The notes under the pieces were generated by a model. The model saw nothing but the letters and a program-made list of their open reading frames with translations. It searched no databases and was not told the origin of the DNA. DNA of 64,000 nt from Campylobacter concisus (GTDB taxonomy: Bacteria; Campylobacterota; Campylobacteria; Campylobacterales; Campylobacteraceae): assembly GCF_003048775.2 (NCBI RefSeq), contig NZ_CP049272.1:124001-188000 (forward strand). Reading direction: 5' to 3'. Positions 53,504 to 63,326 of the stretch are shown here, piece by piece. Position 1 is the first letter of the stretch. The number at the start of each line of letters is the position of its first letter. Made by a program: the position numbers and the translations under genes.

Positions 53504-54196
53504 TCAAATTTTTACGTTTAGATCCCAGTCTATTGGCGTTTTACTGTGATTTGCTAGGTAGATATTTGCCTTTGAGAAATGACGGCAGCCAAAAAATGCG
53601 CCACGAGCCAGTGGGCTTGGATGTGCTGCCTCTAAGATGAGGTGCTTGCTGGTGTCAATGAGCGGTGCTTTGGCTCTAGCTGGGTTGCCCCAAAGCATAA
53701 AAACTACGTTTTGTAAATTTTCGCTTATCCTTTTTATTACAGCATCAGTAAAGCCCTGCCAGCCAAAGCTTGCGTGGGAATTTGCCGCTCCAGCACTAAC
53801 GCTTAAAGTTGAGTTTAGTAGCAGCACGCCTTGCTTTGCCCACTTTGTAAGATCGCCGCTATTTGGCTCTTTTATGCCAAGATCAGCGTAAATTTCTTTA
53901 TATATATTCACAAGACTTGGCGGGACTTTTACGCCACTAGGCACTGAAAAGCTTAGTCCCATGGCTTGATTTGCGCCATGGTATGGATCTTGGCCTAGGA
54001 TGACGACTTTGACATCGTGAAATGGCGTTAGGTTAAATGCATTAAATATAAGCGCACTTGGCGGATAGACGGTGCCAGTGCTCTTTGCTTTTAAGAAATT
54101 TTCTTTGATACGCGCGAAATTTTCACTCAAAAACTCATCTTTTAGCACCTCTTTCCAACTTGGCTCGATCTTTATGTCGTCTAAATTTATCTGCAT
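53504..54196 (-). CDS. ung: Uracil-DNA glycosylase
   Basis: Removes uracil from DNA. 230 residues. Catalytic water-activating loop GQDPYHGANQAMGLSFS, then LLNSTLSVSAG and the DNA-intercalation loop HPSPLARGAFFG. ATG with AGGA. All key residues are present. Confidence 0.97.
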   Translation of the reverse strand: MQINLDDIKIEPSWKEVLKDEFLSENFARIKENFLKAKSTGTVYPPSALIFNAFNLTPFHDVKVVILGQDPYHGANQAMGLSFSVPSGVKVPPSLVNIYKEIYADLGIKEPNSGDLTKWAKQGVLLLNSTLSVSAGAANSHASFGWQGFTDAVIKRISENLQNVVFMLWGNPARAKAPLIDTSKHLILEAAHPSPLARGAFFGCRHFSKANIYLANHSKTPIDWDLNVKI

Positions 54197-54260
54197 TTTC
54201 CTGCCTTTTATAAGTTTTAGCTGTATAATTTTAACTAAAATTTATCCAAAGGAAAGAGCT

Positions 54261-54827
54261 GTGTCTGAGCAAATTTTTAATAAGATTCACGATCTTCTTA
54301 GCAATAATGAAGCCAAATTTAAAGTCCTAAATCATGAGAGTGCCACCACTTCAGAAGAGGTGGCAAAACTTAGGGGAACAAAGATGAGCCAAGGCGCAAA
54401 GGCTCTAGTTTGCTCTATAAAAGGGGTGGATGAGGAGAGGTTTAGGCAAATTTTTAAAGATGAAAATGTGCTAAATGATTATTTGCTAAGCGATGAAAAG
54501 CCAGCGATGAAGGCTGGTAAAATTTATATCTTGGCTATTTTGCCGGCTAATATGCAGGCAAATCTTGATAGCTTGACACAAAAATTTGACGGCAAAAGAG
54601 CAAGCCTAGCTAGTCCAGATGAAGTTTTGGCATTAACAGATTGTGTTTTTGGTTCAGTGCCACCATTTAGCTTTCATAAAAATTTACACATTGTAGTTGA
54701 TGAAAGGTTGCTACAAAGAAACGATGAGATCGCGTTTAATGCGGGGCTACTTGATAGATCAATTATTTTAAATACAAAAGATTATACAAAGATAGTACGG
54801 CCAACGCTAATAAATTTTGCAGAATAA
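54261..54827 (+). CDS. YbaK/EbsC-type aminoacyl-tRNA deacylase
   Basis: 188 residues. Cytoplasmic editing-domain fold: 'VLNHESATTSEEVAKLRG', 'QGAKALVCSIKG' and the glycine-containing FGSVPPFSF loop. Hydrolyses mischarged tRNA such as Ala- or Cys-tRNA(Pro); the exact specificity is unclear. GTG start at 54261 with AAAGGA eight bases upstream; frame open further upstream but overlapping ung on the other strand. Confidence 0.83.
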   Translation: MSEQIFNKIHDLLSNNEAKFKVLNHESATTSEEVAKLRGTKMSQGAKALVCSIKGVDEERFRQIFKDENVLNDYLLSDEKPAMKAGKIYILAILPANMQANLDSLTQKFDGKRASLASPDEVLALTDCVFGSVPPFSFHKNLHIVVDERLLQRNDEIAFNAGLLDRSIILNTKDYTKIVRPTLINFAE

Positions 54828-54831
54828 AAAA

Positions 54832-54859
54832 GTGCTAGGCTAACCACTTCCTAGCACTA
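54832..54859 (-). terminator. Hairpin with T-run on the minus strand; possible small-RNA end
   Basis: Perfect 9-bp arms AGTGCTAGG and CCTAGCACT around a 10-base loop. On the minus strand six T follow, a good intrinsic terminator, but no minus-strand gene lies upstream of it. It might still serve as 3' end of the deacylase gene on plus. A second inverted repeat ATGAATTTA/TAAATTCAT lies at about 54878-54922. The rest of 54860-55177 is AT-rich with no gene seen. Confidence 0.5.
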
Positions 54860-55177
54860 AATATTGTCGGGAGAAAAATGAATTTAAATAATGCAAAGAC
54901 GAGAAATTGCTAAATTCATTTCAAGAACAAATATTATCAGGCATAATCTTAAAGTATAATAAATTATATAAATAAAAAGCTTTAAATTTAGGGATTTACA
55001 CATTTAAATATAAATATATATATTTTATAAATAAATTTATAGATCAAAGCTTGTGGATTTAAAAAGAATTTATAAAAATTTGCTTAGTAAATATTAAGTT
55101 TAGCTTAAAGCCCATTTAGATAAAATCCTTAATCGTTCTTTTATCGTAAAAAAGACAATTTGATATAAGGAAAAACA

Positions 55178-56998
55178 ATGAGCGATATCATCGCATACAA
55201 ACTAAATGGCGAAATAGTCGATACACAAAGTATCGCAGGGCGTGAAAGTGGTGCTGAGCCTATCTATTTTGACAACTCAAAAGAAGCACTACACGTTATC
55301 AGACACTCCTGTGCACACCTCATGGCACAAGCTATCAAATCACTCTATCCAAAGGCGAAATTCTTTGTCGGACCAAACGTAGAAGATGGATTTTATTATG
55401 ATTTTAGAGTTGATGATGAGGGCACGAAGCTAGGCGAGAGCGATCTAGCAGCGATCGAAGATAAGATGAAAGAGCTTGCTGAGAAGAAATTTGACATCGT
55501 TAAAACCTGCTCAACCAAAGCTAATATTAGTGAGAAATTTAAAAACGACGATCTAAAACAAGAGGTCTTAAAAAGAATTCCAGATGGCGAAGTGAGCAGC
55601 TACGCACAAGGCGATTTTGAAGACCTTTGCCGCGGACCACACGTACCAAATACTAAATTTTTAAGATTTTTCAAGCTTACACGCGTGGCTGGCGCATATC
55701 TTGGCGGCGATGAGAGCCGTGAGATGCTAACTAGAATTTATGGCACAGCATATGCAGATAAAGAGAGCCTAAAAGAGCACATCCACATCATCGAAGAGGC
55801 CAAAAAACGTGACCATAGAAAGCTTGGTACCGAGATGAAGCTATTTACTTTTGATGAAGAAGTAGGTGGTGGCTTGCCGATCTGGCTACCAAATGGCGGA
55901 CGCTTGCGCTCGAAGTTAGAGCAAATTTTATACAAAGCTCACCGCGACCGTGGCTACGAGCCAGTGCGTGGGCCAGAGCTTTTAAAGGCTGATGTGTGGA
56001 GAAGAAGCGGTCACTACGCAAACTATAAAGAAAATATGTACTTTACGACGATCGACGAGACAGAGTATGGCATCAAGCCGATGAACTGCGTTGGTCACAT
56101 CAAAGTCTATCAAAGTGATATCAGGTCTTACCGCGATCTACCGCTTAAATTTTTCGAATACGGCGTCGTACATCGCCATGAAAAAAGTGGCGTTTTACAT
56201 GGACTTTTTAGAGTTCGCGAATTTGCACAAGATGACTCACATATCTTTTGTATGCCAAGTCAAATCAAAGAAAATATCCTAGAAATTTTGAAATTTGCTG
56301 GCAAAATAATGGAAAATTTTGGTTTCCACTACGAGATGGAAATTTCAACCAAGCCTGCAAAAGCGATCGGCGGAGATGAAATTTGGGAAACTGCGACCAA
56401 AGCGCTAAAAGAAGCGCTTGACGAAAACGGCTTTAAATACGGTATCGACGAGGGCGGCGGCGCATTCTACGGTCCAAAAATCGACATCAAAATCACCGAC
56501 GCGCTAAAACGAAAATGGCAGTGCGGCACGATCCAGGTCGATTTTAACCTACCTGAGCGCTTTGATCTGGGCTACATCGACGCAAATAACGAAAGACAGC
56601 GCCCCGTAATGCTTCACAGAGCTTTACTTGGTAGTTTTGAGAGATTTATAGGAATTTTACTTGAGCACACTGCTGGCGAGCTACCATTTTTCATAGCTCC
56701 TACGCAAGTCGTCATTGTGCCGATTAGCGACGCACATTTAGACTATGCAAAAGAAATTTCACGCGAGCTAAGAAAGATCAACGTCGATAGCGAGATCGCA
56801 AGTAAAAATGAGAGTTTAAATAAGAGAATAAGAACGGCAGAAAAACAAAGGGTGCCTATGATAGTCGTGCTAGGAGACAACGAAGTAGCGAACAAGAGCG
56901 TTGCGCTACGCGACAGACAGGCTAGGACGCAGAGCGATATGAGCTTGGCGGAATTTATAAATTTAACGAAGGAGAAACTTAGTGAGGTACATTTTTGA
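55178..56998 (+). CDS. thrS: Threonyl-tRNA synthetase
   Basis: 606 residues, class II synthetase. Editing-domain zinc-type motif '[12 protein letters not shown]', catalytic-core '[16 protein letters not shown]', 'MKPMNCVGH'-like segment ([13 protein letters not shown]), motif 2 '[18 protein letters not shown]', motif 3 [17 protein letters not shown]. The N-terminal TGS domain of E. coli ThrS is very short or absent, as usual in epsilon-proteobacteria. ATG with AAGGA. infC starts within its stop. Confidence 0.97.
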   Translation: MSDIIAYKLNGEIVDTQSIAGRESGAEPIYFDNSKEALHVIRHSCAHLMAQAIKSLYPKAKFFVGPNVEDGFYYDFRVDDEGTKLGESDLAAIEDKMKELAEKKFDIVKTCSTKANISEKFKNDDLKQEVLKRIPDGEVSSYAQGDFEDLCRGPHVPNTKFLRFFKLTRVAGAYLGGDESREMLTRIYGTAYADKESLKEHIHIIEEAKKRDHRKLGTEMKLFTFDEEVGGGLPIWLPNGGRLRSKLEQILYKAHRDRGYEPVRGPELLKADVWRRSGHYANYKENMYFTTIDETEYGIKPMNCVGHIKVYQSDIRSYRDLPLKFFEYGVVHRHEKSGVLHGLFRVREFAQDDSHIFCMPSQIKENILEILKFAGKIMENFGFHYEMEISTKPAKAIGGDEIWETATKALKEALDENGFKYGIDEGGGAFYGPKIDIKITDALKRKWQCGTIQVDFNLPERFDLGYIDANNERQRPVMLHRALLGSFERFIGILLEHTAGELPFFIAPTQVVIVPISDAHLDYAKEISRELRKINVDSEIASKNESLNKRIRTAEKQRVPMIVVLGDNEVANKSVALRDRQARTQSDMSLAEFINLTKEKLSEVHF

Positions 56999-57513
56999 GT
57001 AAGGAAAATGAAGTATTGCTCAATGAGGACATAAGGGCGAGAGAGGTAAGATGTATAGGGGATGATGGCACAGCATACGGTGTCATCTCAAGAGAAGAGG
57101 CTTTAGAGATCTCAAATAAGCTTGGGCTTGATCTAGTTCTTATAGCGCCAGATGCGAAGCCACCAGTTTGCAAGATAATGGACTATGGTAAATTCCGTTA
57201 TCAGCAAGAGAAAAAGCAAAAAGAAGCTAAAAAAAAGCAAAAAACCATCGAGATAAAAGAGATAAAACTCTCTGTCAAGATCGCCCAAAACGATATAAAC
57301 TACAAGGTTAAACACGCAAGCGAGTTTTTGCAAGATGGCAAACACGTTAAATTTCGTGTCTTTTTAAAGGGTCGCGAGATGAGCACGCCAGAAGCTGGCG
57401 TAGCTATGCTTGAGAAGGTCTGGGAAATGATAAAAAATGAAGCTGATCGCGATAAAGAACCTATGATAGAAGGTCGTTATGTAAATATGCTTGTAACTCC
57501 AAAAAAGGGTTAA
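56995..57513 (+). CDS. infC: Translation initiation factor IF-3
   Basis: 172 residues. N-terminal '[20 protein letters not shown]', the basic linker [18 protein letters not shown] and the C-terminal '[18 protein letters not shown]' are all standard. The start is TTG at 56995, which overlaps the thrS stop (TTGA). A non-ATG start is common for infC and allows IF-3 to limit its own synthesis. Unlike in E. coli, rpmI-rplT are 33 kb away. Confidence 0.96.
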   Translation: MSKENEVLLNEDIRAREVRCIGDDGTAYGVISREEALEISNKLGLDLVLIAPDAKPPVCKIMDYGKFRYQQEKKQKEAKKKQKTIEIKEIKLSVKIAQNDINYKVKHASEFLQDGKHVKFRVFLKGREMSTPEAGVAMLEKVWEMIKNEADRDKEPMIEGRYVNMLVTPKKG

Positions 57514-57519
57514 ATTTTC

Positions 57520-57549
57520 ACAAAGAGCAGGCTAGGGTTTGCTCTTTGT
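57520..57549 (+). terminator. Terminator after thrS-infC
   Basis: 10-bp arms ACAAAGAGCA and TGCTCTTTGT with a 10-base loop, seven bases past the infC stop, followed by TACATTAAATTTTTAAT. Confidence 0.75.
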
Positions 57550-57599
57550 TACATTAAATTTTTAATACAAAAACTTATAAATAATTATTTTCCAAAAAT

Positions 57600-58260
57600 C
57601 CTATCATTTTTATATGTGTTAAATTTACGCAAAGGTGTTGCGGTTGATGTGGCTTGTGAGTTTGTAAATTTAAGTGTTTGCGTGAGTGTTTGAAATCAAA
57701 TTTTGTCTAATTGCAGGCTAAATTTGGCAAAAAACTTGATTATTTGCAGCTTAAATTTAGCAAAATTTAAATTCCCTTGTCAGAATTTGATTATCTTGCT
57801 GTCACTCGCAAAAGTGCTGTGCCTAAAAACTTCTTGTGGGTTTTAAATTTTATTTTTTATATGCTTGCGTGAGAGTTTTTAAGCTAAATTTTGCCTATGA
57901 GCTAGCTAAATTTGGCAAAGAGAATATCGCTTTAATAATACTTTTTACAAAAGCTTTGATTACTTTTGGTTTTATTTGATAAGCAAATTTGGTAAGAAAC
58001 TTGATTATTTGTAGCTTAAATTTAGCAAATTTTAATCTTTGCTTAGCAGAATTTAATCATTTTGACATCGCTAGCGTGGGTTGCTTTGTTGAAATTTGAC
58101 CAAGTAAGCGCCACCTATTAGAGTAAATTTGAACTTCTTGCGAGTTTATAAATTTATGGTGCGTGTGCGAGTGTTTTAAGCTAAATTTGGCAAAAAATTC
58201 GTTTGTTTGTAGTTTAAATTTATAAAGGAGAATTTAGCTGAGCTAAGCTTAAATTTACTA
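57600..58260 (-). repeat. Degenerate tandem copies of a SUKH-gene fragment
   Basis: Three imperfect repeats of about 50 bp (57718-57770, 57983-58035, 58181-58226) share CTAAATTTGGCAAAAAA.. and CAGCTTAAATTTAGCAAA. Each follows a block like CTTGTGAGTTT..GCGTGAGTGTTT. On the minus strand the blocks read like parts of the intact SUKH protein at 60370: e.g. TLTQTLKFTNSQAT against KATTQALKNSQEAL. No open frame survives. This looks like a worn tandem array of immunity-gene starts. Confidence 0.5.
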
Positions 58261-58264
58261 AATT

Positions 58265-58620
58265 TCATAAGCCATTTCTTGTCAAAAAAGTGTTTTTTAT
58301 CTGCTTGAGAAATTTTAGGTCTTGCTCGCTTTCTGGCAGGATTTTGTTATTTAGCTTTACTATGTCGAAGTTGCAAGCGCTATGAAAATTTCTCGTTTGC
58401 GACACACCTGCTACAAAGCTTCTTATTACCAAGTAGTCACGCATAGACCGCACCACTCGTGTAATAGAGCAAAATACCTACAGGATGCTCCACGGCAAAA
58501 ACTTTCAATTTTACTGCTCAAACCTTGCCGCTCCACCATTTGCCGCCGTATCAGCTCTTTTGACAAAATTTCTATTAAAAGCTCTAAAAAAGTGGTCTGC
58601 TCGCCACTTTAGTGAAATTT
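58265..58620 (-). pseudogene. Broken SUKH (SMI1/KNR4)-like immunity gene
   Basis: Minus-strand reading gives YGGKWWSG, identical to eight residues of the intact protein at 60370, then a TGA, VKLKVFAVEHPVGILLYYTSGAVYA, a TGA where the intact protein has Trp, LLGNKKLCSRCVAN, then a frameshift into IALATST and LNNKILPESEQDLKFL, which parallels LNDEAMPKAEEILKFV. At least two stops and two frame changes make it non-functional. The stretch 58621-58823 before gdhA shows nothing supportable. Confidence 0.75.
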
Positions 58621-58823
58621 AGTCAAGTTTTAAATTCCACATCCGCCACGCCAGCAAAAAACGAACGCCGCATAAAATGCTTCAAAGCAGCATAAATTTG
58701 ATAGCTTGCTAGTAAAATTTGCCGTGCAAAAGGCAAATTCTATTTTAGCTAAAACCCCAGCCAGCCTTATATTGATTTACGTCCAAATTTAGCTTGGACG
58801 TAAAATTTACAGAGCAAATCAGC

Positions 58824-60182
58824 CTACACATATCCTTGATCTATCATCGCGTCAGCCACTTTTCTAAAGCCAGCGATATTTGAGCCAAGCACCAAATTGC
58901 CCTCATTGCCAAACTCTTTACTTGTCTCGTAGCTTAGTTCAAAGATGTGGTTCATGATGCCATGAAGTCTGCGATCGACCTCCTCGAAGCTCCACGAAGT
59001 CATGCCGGCGTTTTGCATCATCTCAAGGCCACTTGTGCCCACGCCACCAGCGTTTGCCGCTTTTGCTGGAGCAAAGTGAAAGTCTTTTTGCGCAAGCATA
59101 AAATTTATCGCATCAAGCGTGCTTGGCATGTTTGCGCCCTCAGCTACGAAGCGGCAGCCATTTGCGTAAAGCACTTTTATGTCAGCTAGGTGAAGCTCGT
59201 TTTGTGTCGCACACGGGAAGGCTCCGTCGCATGGCACGTCCCAGACGCCATTTCTGCCCTCTTTGTATTCGCTCACGCTTACGTATTTTGCATTTGGTCT
59301 AAATTTGGTGTATTCGCTAAGGCGAGCGCGCTTGACCTCTTTTAACTCTTTAAGCACCGCTAGATCGATGCCCTCTGCGTCGTAAACGTATCCGTTTGAA
59401 TCAGAGACTGTGATAGGCAGCGCGCCTACTTGATAGAGCTTTTCTACCGTGTAGATGGCGACGTTTCCGCTACCGCTTATGCTGCATTTTTTGCCCTCGA
59501 GGCTAAGGCCCGCTTTTTGCAGCATATTTTGCGTAAAATACACTAACCCGTATCCGGTCGCCTCCGTGCGCGCTAGGCTGCCACCCCAGTTTAGCCCCTT
59601 GCCCGTTAGTATGCCGTCAAACCTGCCCGTGAGTTTTTTATACTGCCCAAACATATATCCGATCTCGCGCGCGCCAACGCCGATGTCGCCTGCGGGCACG
59701 TCCACGGTGTTGCCGATGTGGCGGTAAAGCTCGCTCATAAACGCTTGGCAAAAGCGCATTATCTCGCCCTCGCTCTTGCCTTTTGGATCAAAGGTGCTGC
59801 CGCCTTTTGCGCCTCCGATATTTACGCCCGTGAGTGAGTTTTTAAAAATTTGCTCAAATCCTAGAAATTTTAGCACGCCAAGATCCACGCTAGGGTGGAG
59901 CCTTAGACCGCCCTTGTATGGACCGACGGCTGAGTTAAACTGCACGCGGTAGCCGTTATTTACCTGCGGTCTGCCGTCGTCGCCCGTGTACGTGACGCGA
60001 AAGATCACCGTGCGCTCGGGGATAACTATGCGCTCTAGGATCGCGTGTTTTTGGTACTTGCTCTCTCTTTTTATAAGCGGCTCGAGGCTGTTTAAAACCT
60101 CGGTCGCAGCCTGGACAAAGACGCCTTGACCCGGATTGGTCTTTTTTATCCACTCCATCGTTTTTTCGATGTACTCGCTCAT
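58824..60182 (-). CDS. gdhA: NADP-specific glutamate dehydrogenase
   Basis: 452 residues, hexameric type. Makes glutamate from 2-oxoglutarate and ammonia. Substrate-binding 'GPYKGGLRLHPSVDLGVLKF' with catalytic region 'TGVNIGGAKGGSTFDPKGKS', dinucleotide loop 'CSISGSGNVAIYTVEKL', and 'PAKAANAGGVGTSGLEM'. ATG with GGAG. More GC-rich in its first half than its surroundings. Monocistronic. Confidence 0.96.
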   Translation of the reverse strand: MSEYIEKTMEWIKKTNPGQGVFVQAATEVLNSLEPLIKRESKYQKHAILERIVIPERTVIFRVTYTGDDGRPQVNNGYRVQFNSAVGPYKGGLRLHPSVDLGVLKFLGFEQIFKNSLTGVNIGGAKGGSTFDPKGKSEGEIMRFCQAFMSELYRHIGNTVDVPAGDIGVGAREIGYMFGQYKKLTGRFDGILTGKGLNWGGSLARTEATGYGLVYFTQNMLQKAGLSLEGKKCSISGSGNVAIYTVEKLYQVGALPITVSDSNGYVYDAEGIDLAVLKELKEVKRARLSEYTKFRPNAKYVSVSEYKEGRNGVWDVPCDGAFPCATQNELHLADIKVLYANGCRFVAEGANMPSTLDAINFMLAQKDFHFAPAKAANAGGVGTSGLEMMQNAGMTSWSFEEVDRRLHGIMNHIFELSYETSKEFGNEGNLVLGSNIAGFRKVADAMIDQGYV

Positions 60183-60369
60183 TTTGGCTCCTATTCGTCA
60201 AATTTTCGTAGTTGAATATTAACTCTCCTAGAAAAAATTTTTATTTAAATTTATTTTTATATTTTTATTTTAGGCGATGAGCGTTACATATCGAAACTAA
60301 ATTTATAAAAAGTGATTTTATTGGTTTTGATTTGATTTTATGTAGATAAATTTTTGTGAATAAAATTTA

Positions 60370-60966
60370 TTAAATTTGAAGTAACTCCTGCCAAAAGTCA
60401 AAGGCTCTATTAGTACGAGTGCTATCTGTTTGAACGAATTTAAGTATTTCTTCGGCCTTTGGCATGGCTTCATCATTTAGTCTTGCTATATAGGTGCTGG
60501 CAAGCGCTATGAAAAATTTCTCAAAGTCGCTTGCGATGCATCTACCGCAAAGCTCCTCATCTCCAAAGAGCCATGCATAGACCGCGCCACTTGTGCAATC
60601 AAGCAAAAATATCCACGGATCACCCACGGCAAAAGCTATCAAATTTAAAGGGCGAGCCTCGCCACTCCACCATTTGCCGCCGTACTCATCTACGATATTT
60701 AGTCGTACTATCTCGCTTGCATAGTCGCCTCTGGAGCCAAATTTGACATTGCAAATTTCAAAATTTCCAAGGTCAAATTTGCTTAAAAGCTTTGTAAATT
60801 TAGCTGGGAAATTTACGCCAAGAGCTTCTTGTGAGTTTTTAAGTGCTTGTGTGGTAGCTTTAACATCATTTTGAAGCAAGAGTCTCATGCCAGTCATACC
60901 CTCTTGCTCTAGTGGCAAGAAAATTTGATCTAACTTTTGAGCTATCTGGTTTAACTTTAAAAACAT
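60370..60966 (-). CDS. SUKH/SMI1-KNR4-like immunity protein
   Basis: 198 residues, cytoplasmic. The region 80-150 ('YGGKWWSGEARPLNLIAFAV', GDPWIFLLDCTSGAVYAWLFG) has the pattern of SMI1/KNR4 (SUKH) proteins, which often act as antitoxins to contact-dependent or polymorphic toxins. 'FEKFFIALASTYIA' follows. ATG with AAAGGA. No toxin gene is adjacent. Decayed relatives of this gene lie on the far side of gdhA (57.6-58.6 kb), so it may be the survivor of a former array. The toxin target is unknown. Confidence 0.72.
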   Translation of the reverse strand: MFLKLNQIAQKLDQIFLPLEQEGMTGMRLLLQNDVKATTQALKNSQEALGVNFPAKFTKLLSKFDLGNFEICNVKFGSRGDYASEIVRLNIVDEYGGKWWSGEARPLNLIAFAVGDPWIFLLDCTSGAVYAWLFGDEELCGRCIASDFEKFFIALASTYIARLNDEAMPKAEEILKFVQTDSTRTNRAFDFWQELLQI

Positions 60967-61149
60967 ATCAGTCCTTTAATCTGCTAAATTTTGGCAAATT
61001 TTATCAAATTTAACTCGGTGCGCTTTTAAATTTGACCCATTTGTCGCCAAATTTAGACCACAATCTTCATAAATTTAAGAAGCTGGCAGAGATAACTAAG
61101 AAAACTAGCAATCACTAACTGTGAGATGTTATAAAGGATTAATGATGAG

Positions 61150-61760
61150 GTAAATTGGCTTTGTAAAGCCGCGTAGCCCATAAAAGAGATTTATAACGAC
61201 GCTAAAACATACGAACTTGAGGGCTTTGCGTACGAATGAGCTCGCCACTTATAGTGGAGTGTAAAGAAATTTTAAGCGGCGCAGCATTCAAAAGTGGAGC
61301 AAAAGATAAAAAATTTAAATGAGAGTGTGCCGCCTAAAGACATAGTACAAGAATAGGCAAAACCATCTGGCGGCTAAAGCTTGGCGCATATCTCTACACG
61401 CCAGTTTGCCTGCATGAGGGGAGTATTTTACTTTGGCACAGCTGGCAAGGGCGGAGATCTCTATGCCGTGGATGCAAAAAGTGGCGAAGTGATATTTAAG
61501 TTTAAAACCAGTGACATGGAGCATTTTGCTTTAGTTGATGGCCAAATTTTGCTCGCAAACCGTAAAAATAAGCCAGTTTTGATAAGCGCTAAAGATGGCT
61601 TGCTATTAAAAGAGATAGAGTTTGAGAAATTTAGCCTTAGTGCAGATCAGATCATGTTAGTAAGCGGTGGCAGGCTCTACGCCGTGCAAATGACGGAGCC
61701 AAGATGTGCGCAGTTCGCGCGAAAATTTAGCTTTGGCGAAATTTATCGCCAAAGCTGCAA
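61150..61760 (+). pseudogene. Decayed PQQ-like beta-propeller protein
   Basis: The plus strand reads KEIYNDAKTYELEGFAYE, several stops, then WRLKLGAYLYTPVCLHEG in one frame and GVFYFGTAGKGGDLYAVDAK onward in the next. Deleting one G of a GGGG run (near 61418) joins the two. The last part (..SGEVIFKFKT, ALVDGQILLANRKNKPVLISA..) has the repeated strand pattern of PQQ-type propellers and stays open until it runs into the antisense of the next gene. 60967-61149 shows nothing supportable. Confidence 0.65.
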
Positions 61761-61770
61761 TGAGATAAAT

Positions 61771-63210
61771 TTATCTCTTCTTTTTATATCTTTTTATCGC
61801 CTCTACGATGACCTCTTCTAGATCGTCGTTTGGCTCTTTGTTCATATCATCATAGGTGTTTTCAAGGATGGTTTTTAAGTTTTTCTCAACGTAGCTAGTA
61901 TCGAAAAATCCTCGTCTAAACTCCTTACTTTTGCTGATCGTTAGCAAAAATGGGATGATCGTTCGCACACCCTCAATGGTAAATTCTTCAAGTGCTCTTT
62001 CAAGCTTATTTACCGCTAGATCGTAGTCGGTCGCCTTTACGATCAGTTTTGCGATCAAAGAGTCATAAAATGGCGGTATGGTGTAGTCTTTATAGACGTG
62101 GCTATCGACGCGCACAGATGGACCAAGTGCTGGATAGTAGCCCTCGATAGTGCCTGGTGCTGGGATGAAATTCTCCCAGACATTTTCAGCCGTGATCCTA
62201 GCCTCTATCGCGTAGCCGCGTGGTTTGATGTCGCTTTGCTCGATCTCTAAAATCTCGCCAGCTGCAATCCTTATTTGCCTAACGACTAAGTCGTGGCCGG
62301 TGATCTCTTCAGTGATGCCATGCTCCACTTGGATACGGGTGTTCATCTCCATGAAGTAAAAGTTATTGTAGTCATCTAGCAAAAACTCGATCGTTCCTAC
62401 GTTTGAGTAGCCCACAGCCTTTGCAGCAGCCACCGCGGTTACGCCCATTATCTTTCTTAAATTTTCGCTAATTGATGGGCAAGGTGCGATCTCGATGATC
62501 TTTTGGTGGCGCCTTTGGATAGAGCAATCACGCTCGCAAAGGTGGATGATGTTGCCGTAGTTGTCGCCTAAAATTTGAAACTCGATGTGACGAGGATTTA
62601 CGACAAGCTTCTCCATAAAGACTTCATCGTTGTTAAAGTAGGTCTTTGCTTCTCTGGTGCACGACTCAAAGGCATCTTGCATATCTTCTTCTTGCCAAAC
62701 CTCTCTGATGCCACGTCCGCCTCCGCCTCCACTTGCTTTTAAGATGACTGGGTAGCCGATACGTCTAGCGTGCTCTTTTATGGCGTCCATGCTCTCGTCA
62801 TTTAGCTTTTCTGTGCCTGGAACGATTGGTATGCCGTTTCTCTTCATTAGGTATCTTGCGATATTTTTATCACCCATTTTTCTTATCACTTCAGCCTTTG
62901 GACCGATAAAGATAAGCCCAGCGTCCTCGACCGCCTTTGCAAATTCGTAGTTTTCGCTTAAAAAGCCGTATCCTGGGTGTATCGCGTCAGCCCCGCACTC
63001 TTTAGCAAGCTTTACGATCGCTTTGGCGTCAAGATAGCCTTTGATCGGATCTTCGCCCACTTGATAGGCCTCATCAGCGATCCTCACATGTAAGCACTCG
63101 CTATCTGGCGCTGTGTAAATCCCTACGCTTTGAATGTGTAAATCCCTACAAGCTCTGACTATCCTAACTGCGATCTCACCACGATTTGCGATAAGAATTT
63201 TATGTATCAT
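61771..63210 (-). CDS. pycA: Biotin carboxylase subunit, probably pyruvate carboxylase A (or AccC)
   Basis: Carboxylates biotin using ATP and bicarbonate. 479 residues. N-terminal 'IHKILIANRGEIAVRIVRAC', ATP-grasp glycine loop KASGGGGGRGIREV, 'RHIEFQILGDNYGNIIHL', RDCSIQRRHQK, and MEMNTRIQVEHGITEE. The C-terminal extension of about 30 residues beyond a 445-residue AccC resembles the stand-alone PycA of C. jejuni; this assignment is from memory and AccC remains possible. No biotin-carrier gene is adjacent. ATG with AAGGA. Confidence 0.8.
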   Translation of the reverse strand: MIHKILIANRGEIAVRIVRACRDLHIQSVGIYTAPDSECLHVRIADEAYQVGEDPIKGYLDAKAIVKLAKECGADAIHPGYGFLSENYEFAKAVEDAGLIFIGPKAEVIRKMGDKNIARYLMKRNGIPIVPGTEKLNDESMDAIKEHARRIGYPVILKASGGGGGRGIREVWQEEDMQDAFESCTREAKTYFNNDEVFMEKLVVNPRHIEFQILGDNYGNIIHLCERDCSIQRRHQKIIEIAPCPSISENLRKIMGVTAVAAAKAVGYSNVGTIEFLLDDYNNFYFMEMNTRIQVEHGITEEITGHDLVVRQIRIAAGEILEIEQSDIKPRGYAIEARITAENVWENFIPAPGTIEGYYPALGPSVRVDSHVYKDYTIPPFYDSLIAKLIVKATDYDLAVNKLERALEEFTIEGVRTIIPFLLTISKSKEFRRGFFDTSYVEKNLKTILENTYDDMNKEPNDDLEEVIVEAIKRYKKKR

Positions 63211-63326
63211 AGGCTATCCTTTTTGAGTTTTTCCTATCATATAACTATTCGTTTTATTTTTAGATAAATTTATTAAGTCTAGTTTTAAAATTTGAGCGCA
63301 AAGGCTAAATTTACACTCAAATTTTT

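Noticed and set aside
58382-58612. 76-codon plus-strand frame
   Set aside because: Antisense to the broken SUKH gene, with no ribosome site.
61381-61821. 146-codon frame as an intact gene
   Set aside because: It lacks a proper start, matches only the last part of a propeller protein and runs into the antisense of the biotin carboxylase gene; called a pseudogene instead.
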